A DNA stretch of 12,359 nt from an uncultured Opitutia bacterium (GTDB lineage: Bacteria; Verrucomicrobiota; Verrucomicrobiia; Opitutales; UBA953), in contig CAIRWP010000138.1 of NCBI GenBank assembly GCA_903882335.1, positions 1 through 12,359 of the forward strand. The letters are read 5' to 3'. The translations under genes and the position numbers were made by a program. Under the pieces are notes generated by a model, which saw nothing but the letters and a program-made list of their open reading frames with translations, did not search any database and had not been told where the DNA came from. Positions 9,323 to 12,359 of the stretch are shown piece by piece. Within the stretch, counting starts at the first letter, position 1. Each line of letters starts with the position of its first letter.

Positions 9323-10756
9323 ATGCCCCCCGAAGCCGCCCCGCTCCCGCCCCGCCCCGCCCTGCTCGCGGATAGCTGGTCCCCTGAGGCGCTGGGGCGC
9401 GAGGGCTGGCGCGGCGGCCTCCAGGCGGCCTGGCGCGTCGCGGCGACGTGCGCGCACGGCGTGCGCGACAACCACCTGCCGCAGCAGGCGGCGGCGCTGA
9501 CCTACTACACGCTGATGTCGCTCGGCCCGCTGCTCGCGCTGGCGCTGACGATCTCGGGATACATCCTCTCGCGCACCACGGAGCAGGGCGACAACCCGGC
9601 GAAGCGCGCCATCGTCGCGGCGATCGAGTACGTCGCGCCGCAGACCATCGCGCAAGCCTCCACCCCGGGCCACCACGCGACGTTGCGCGAGATCAACACC
9701 AACCTCGACCAGATGGTCGACCGGCTCCTCGCGAACGCGGCGAGCGGCCAGGCGGGCGTGATCGGGCTCGTCCTCATCCTCGCCTTCGCCGTGCTCATGC
9801 TGAGCCGCGTCGAGGACGCGCTGAACGGCATCTGGGGGGTGCGGTTCGGGCGCAGCTGGCGCGACCGGTTCGCCAACTACCTGCTCTTCCTCGTGCTCTT
9901 CTTCCTCGTCGGCGCGACCACGCTCACGATGCTCTCGGCGGCCTCGCTCGCGGGCGCCGTCGGCCAAGGGACGACGTGGCTCTCCGGCCACCTGTCGGCG
10001 CTGCCCGGGGGCGCCGCGCTCGTCGCCTTCATCGGCGGGAGCGGCCCGTTCTTGCTGTCAATCGCCCTCATGACGGCGGCGTTCGCGGCGTTCAACCGCA
10101 TGATGCCGAACGTCCGCGTGCGCTGGAGCGCCGCGCTGCTGGGCGGCCTCGCGGTGGCCCTGCTGATCGTGCTGAACCATGCGCTCGCCGCGCTTTACGT
10201 CGGCAAGGTGACGCAATTCCAGAGCCTGTACGGGGAGCTGAGCATCGTACTCGTGCTCATGTTCGGCCTGTACCTCACGTGGCTCTTCATCCTGCTGGGC
10301 GGCCAGCTCGCGTACGCCTTCCAGTACCGCCGGGCGCTCGCACGCCACAAGGCCTGGGAGAGCCTGAGCCACCGGGCGCGCCGCACGCTCGCCTTCATCT
10401 GCGTCGCCGAGACCCTGCGCCGCTACAACGCGGGCCGCCCCGGCCCGACGGCGGAGGACATCGCCGCCGCCGCGCGCGTCCCCGCGATGGTCAGCGAGGA
10501 CTGCCTCCTGATGCTGCGCGACGCCAATCTCCTCGCGAGCGAGAGCCGCACCGGCGGACACAAACCTGCCCGGCCGATAGAGAACATGACGGTGGGCGAG
10601 CTCTGGTCCTTGGTCGACCTCCACACCGTCAATCGCAGCGGCGAGCCCGACCTGCGCTCGGATCCGGCGGCCCGCGAGCTGGCCGGAATCGAACGCTCCC
10701 TGATGGCCACGCCGGACTCGCGCCTGACGCTCGGCGAACTGGCGGCCCGCGCCTGA
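9323..10756 (+). CDS. YihY family inner-membrane protein with C-terminal winged-helix-like domain
   Basis: This 477-residue protein (start at ATG 9323) belongs to the YihY/virulence factor BrkB family, once misnamed RNase BN; the function of the family is unsettled. It opens with the family pattern LPQQAAALTYYTLMSLGPLLALAL. Six membrane segments can be placed at about 60-82, 143-163, 184-208, 229-258, 268-292 and 306-330, with MPNVRVRW before the fifth and SLYGELSIVLVLMFGLYLTW in the sixth, both typical. Residues about 355-477 form a soluble extension (PTAEDIAAAARVPAMVSEDC...ANLLAS...ARPIENMTVGELW) resembling a winged helix, as seen in some longer family members. The open frame extends to 9155; an ATG at 9200 has AGGAAG just upstream, but the extra residues look non-coding, so the later start is preferred with moderate confidence. 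The next gene starts 5 nt after the stop. Confidence 0.85.
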   Translation: MPPEAAPLPPRPALLADSWSPEALGREGWRGGLQAAWRVAATCAHGVRDNHLPQQAAALTYYTLMSLGPLLALALTISGYILSRTTEQGDNPAKRAIVAAIEYVAPQTIAQASTPGHHATLREINTNLDQMVDRLLANAASGQAGVIGLVLILAFAVLMLSRVEDALNGIWGVRFGRSWRDRFANYLLFLVLFFLVGATTLTMLSAASLAGAVGQGTTWLSGHLSALPGGAALVAFIGGSGPFLLSIALMTAAFAAFNRMMPNVRVRWSAALLGGLAVALLIVLNHALAALYVGKVTQFQSLYGELSIVLVLMFGLYLTWLFILLGGQLAYAFQYRRALARHKAWESLSHRARRTLAFICVAETLRRYNAGRPGPTAEDIAAAARVPAMVSEDCLLMLRDANLLASESRTGGHKPARPIENMTVGELWSLVDLHTVNRSGEPDLRSDPAARELAGIERSLMATPDSRLTLGELAARA

Positions 10757-10761
10757 GCCGG

Positions 10762-11796
10762 ATGCGACGCCGGCGCTTCGCCCAACTGCTCGCCCTCGCG
10801 CCCTGGGCCCGGGCGGCCGACGGCGCGCGCAACCCCCGGCACCGCGTGGTAATGCTGGGCGTCGCGCATGCGCACGCGGCGGGCAAGTTGGCCGCCCTCC
10901 GCGCCCTCCCCGATCGTTTCGAGGTGGTCGGGGTAGCCGAAGCCGACCCCGCCCTCCGGGCAACCGCCCAGCGGGCGCGGACCTACGAAGGTCTCGCGTG
11001 GCGCACGGAGGCGGAATGGCTCGCCGACGCGACAATCGCGGCCGTGGCGGTCGAGACGACGTTGGCTGACTCCACGCCGACGGCGCTACGGGCCCTGCGG
11101 GCCGGCAAGCACGTGCACCTCGACAAGCCCGGGGGCGTCGACCCTGAGACCTTCGCGGCGATGCGCCGAGAAGCGGAGCAACGGCGCCGGCAGGTGCAGA
11201 TGGGGTATATGCTCCGGCATAATCCTGGCCTGCGCCTGGTCCGGGAGGCCGTCACGGCGGGCTGGCTGGGCAAGATCACCGGCTATGATGCCGGGATGGG
11301 CAAACAGGCCGGCGCCGGCCTGCGCCGGGCGCTCCTGACCCATCCGGGTCACGGCATGATGGAACTGGGCTGCCACCTCGTGGACCTGACCGTGACGTTG
11401 CTCGGGGTGCCGAGCGCGGTCCGGGCGGAGGCCGAGCGGACGGGGTCCGACGACCTGCCCGACCGGCAGCGCGCCTCGCTGCGCTACGTATGGGGCGAGG
11501 CGACCTTGAGCTGCGACCATGCGGATGCGACCGCGCGGCGCTGGGTGACGATCACCGGGACAAACGGCACCATCCGCGTCCCCTCCCTGGAAGGCAACGT
11601 GGTGCACCTGGAACTGGCCGCGGCCGCCGGGCCGTACCCGCGAGGCATGACCTTGCAGCGGCCCGCGGGCGAGGGACGCTATGACGGGGAATTGCGGGAA
11701 CTGGCGGACCTGATCGAGGGAGCGCCCGCCCGCTGGGACGCAGCCCACGATATCGCCGTCCACGCCGTCACCCGCCGGGCCGCCGGCCTGGCCTGA
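10762..11796 (+). CDS. Gfo/Idh/MocA family oxidoreductase with Tat-type signal peptide
   Basis: This 344-residue protein is a Gfo/Idh/MocA-type NAD(P)-dependent sugar or cyclitol dehydrogenase. The N-terminus MRRRRFAQLLALAPWARAAD looks like a twin-arginine signal (RRRRF) with a short hydrophobic stretch and AxA cleavage near residue 18, so the folded enzyme is probably periplasmic. The Rossmann part starts at HRVVMLGVAHAHAAGKLAAL (27-46), with GVAHAH in place of a normal G-x-G-x-x-G/A. Catalytic motifs: GKHVHLDKPGG with Lys122 (usually EKP) and MELGCHLVDL with His205 and Asp208. The second half carries the usual open sheet (ITGTNGTIRVP near 264-274). It lies 5 nt after the YihY gene, so co-transcription is likely. 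The substrate cannot be told. The gene faces the rRNA operon end-to-end. Confidence 0.9.
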   Translation: MRRRRFAQLLALAPWARAADGARNPRHRVVMLGVAHAHAAGKLAALRALPDRFEVVGVAEADPALRATAQRARTYEGLAWRTEAEWLADATIAAVAVETTLADSTPTALRALRAGKHVHLDKPGGVDPETFAAMRREAEQRRRQVQMGYMLRHNPGLRLVREAVTAGWLGKITGYDAGMGKQAGAGLRRALLTHPGHGMMELGCHLVDLTVTLLGVPSAVRAEAERTGSDDLPDRQRASLRYVWGEATLSCDHADATARRWVTITGTNGTIRVPSLEGNVVHLELAAAAGPYPRGMTLQRPAGEGRYDGELRELADLIEGAPARWDAAHDIAVHAVTRRAAGLA

Positions 11797-11841
11797 GCAG
11801 CCGGGCGACGCGCCGGCGGACCGCGAGGTCCGTAAATGAGG

Positions 11842-11873
11842 GGACCCCGGCCTCCTTGCGGAGACCGGGGTCC
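11842..11873 (-). terminator. terminator hairpin after the rRNA operon
   Basis: A 14-bp stem (13 Watson-Crick pairs plus one G-U) with a GCAA tetraloop: on the minus strand GGACCCCGGTCTCC / GGAGGCCGGGGTCC. It starts about 5 nt after the 3' end of 5S rRNA and is followed by CCTCATTT, a poor T-tract. It may also stop the convergent oxidoreductase transcript, whose stop codon is 45 nt away, though the plus strand has no T-tract either. Confidence 0.8.
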
Positions 11874-11878
11874 GTGAA

Positions 11879-11994
11879 CCTGGCGATGACCTACTCTCGC
11901 ACAGCAGCGGGGCTGCACTACCATCGGCGGCTACATGCTTAACTGTCGTGTTCGGGAAGGGAACGAGTGTTTCCATGTGCCCATGATCACCAGA
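11879..11994 (-). rRNA. rrf: 5S ribosomal RNA
   Basis: On the minus strand this reads from CTGGTGATCATGGGCAC to GAGAGTAGGTCATCGCCAGG, about 116 nt, with the standard 5S marks CCCGAACACGACAGTTAAGC and GCCGATGGTAGTGC. Helix I forms between CTGGTGAT at the 5' end and ATCGCCAG at the 3' end (seven Watson-Crick pairs and one G-U). Ends are placed from this helix and may be off by one or two bases. Confidence 0.95.
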
Positions 11995-12153
11995 ATGTGT
12001 CCTCGGGTAGCTCTCGTTGATGGGTGATCATGAGATGGTTTTCGCCAGGGGCGAGCTACCGTCATCGGAAAATTTTAGACAGTTTGCGCATAATTTGAAT
12101 TACTCTTTGTGCAATGCTATCGGCCTAGACGTCCTTTGAGACGGCTAAGAAGC
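11995..12153 (-). other. 23S-5S internal transcribed spacer
   Basis: About 159 nt between 23S and 5S, partly AT-rich, with no tRNA. Two stems are visible: 8 bp between 12006-12013 (GGTAGCTC) and 12053-12060 (GAGCTACC), and 7 bp with one G-U between 12084-12090 and 12108-12114. These may guide ribonuclease processing. The element 12023-12032 is a perfect 10-bp inverted repeat of the 5' strand of 5S (11982-11991). Confidence 0.8.

Positions 12154-12359
<206 letters not shown>

Noticed and set aside
9448..10761. N-terminal extension of the oxidoreductase frame through the YihY gene
   Set aside because: This part is arginine/proline-rich out-of-frame sequence of the YihY gene. The ATG at 10762 gives a normal signal peptide and family length.
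11842..11873. The hairpin as a dedicated terminator of the plus-strand oxidoreductase
   Set aside because: The plus strand has no T-tract after the stem, and the hairpin starts right after 5S on the minus strand, so the rRNA assignment is preferred.
11995..12153. A tRNA gene in the 23S-5S spacer
   Set aside because: No cloverleaf, T-loop (GGTTCRA-like) or acceptor stem could be found in the 159 nt on either strand.

Overview
The window is GC-rich chromosomal DNA of a bacterium most likely from the PVC superphylum, probably Verrucomicrobiota (Opitutae-like). No 16S rRNA is present to settle this. The inference rests on a ribonucleotide reductase of the chlamydial type (NrdB lacking the radical tyrosine, very long NrdA), a DXS with chlamydia-like motif variants, and Tat-exported Gfo/Idh-type oxidoreductases, which are common in this group. 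It looks like ordinary core genome; I see no phage, transposon, CRISPR or defence genes.

Layout. Positions 1-4343, minus strand: a tightly packed gene run read in the order pgl (6-phosphogluconolactonase), exbB-like, exbD-like, an M42 aminopeptidase, a DUF167/YggU protein, xseB, and dxs, which runs off the left edge. Gaps are 49 nt or overlaps, except for 56 nt before xseB, so one operon is plausible. Positions 4472-8975, minus strand: nrdB then nrdA, with a strong Rho-independent terminator after nrdA and, ahead of nrdB, two 16-bp NrdR-type boxes 32 bp apart around a candidate promoter. Positions 9323-11796, plus strand: a YihY-family membrane protein followed 5 nt later by a Tat-signal Gfo/Idh/MocA oxidoreductase. 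Positions 11842-12359, minus strand: the end of an rRNA operon (3' end of 23S, 159-nt spacer, 5S, terminator), converging on the oxidoreductase gene.

How it fits together. The nrd unit makes deoxyribonucleotides and appears to be repressed by NrdR when dATP is high; its NrdB has Leu where the radical Tyr normally sits, with all six metal ligands kept, so a Mn/Fe (class Ic) cofactor is predicted. The left operon combines pentose-phosphate metabolism (pgl), an energised inner-membrane proton channel (exbB/exbD), peptide turnover (M42), exonuclease VII small subunit (xseB) and the first step of MEP isoprenoid synthesis (dxs). The most noteworthy points are the class Ic RNR with its stacked N-terminal ATP-cones, the NrdR operator pair, and a 10-bp inverted repeat that could let the 23S-5S spacer pair with the 5' strand of 5S rRNA.
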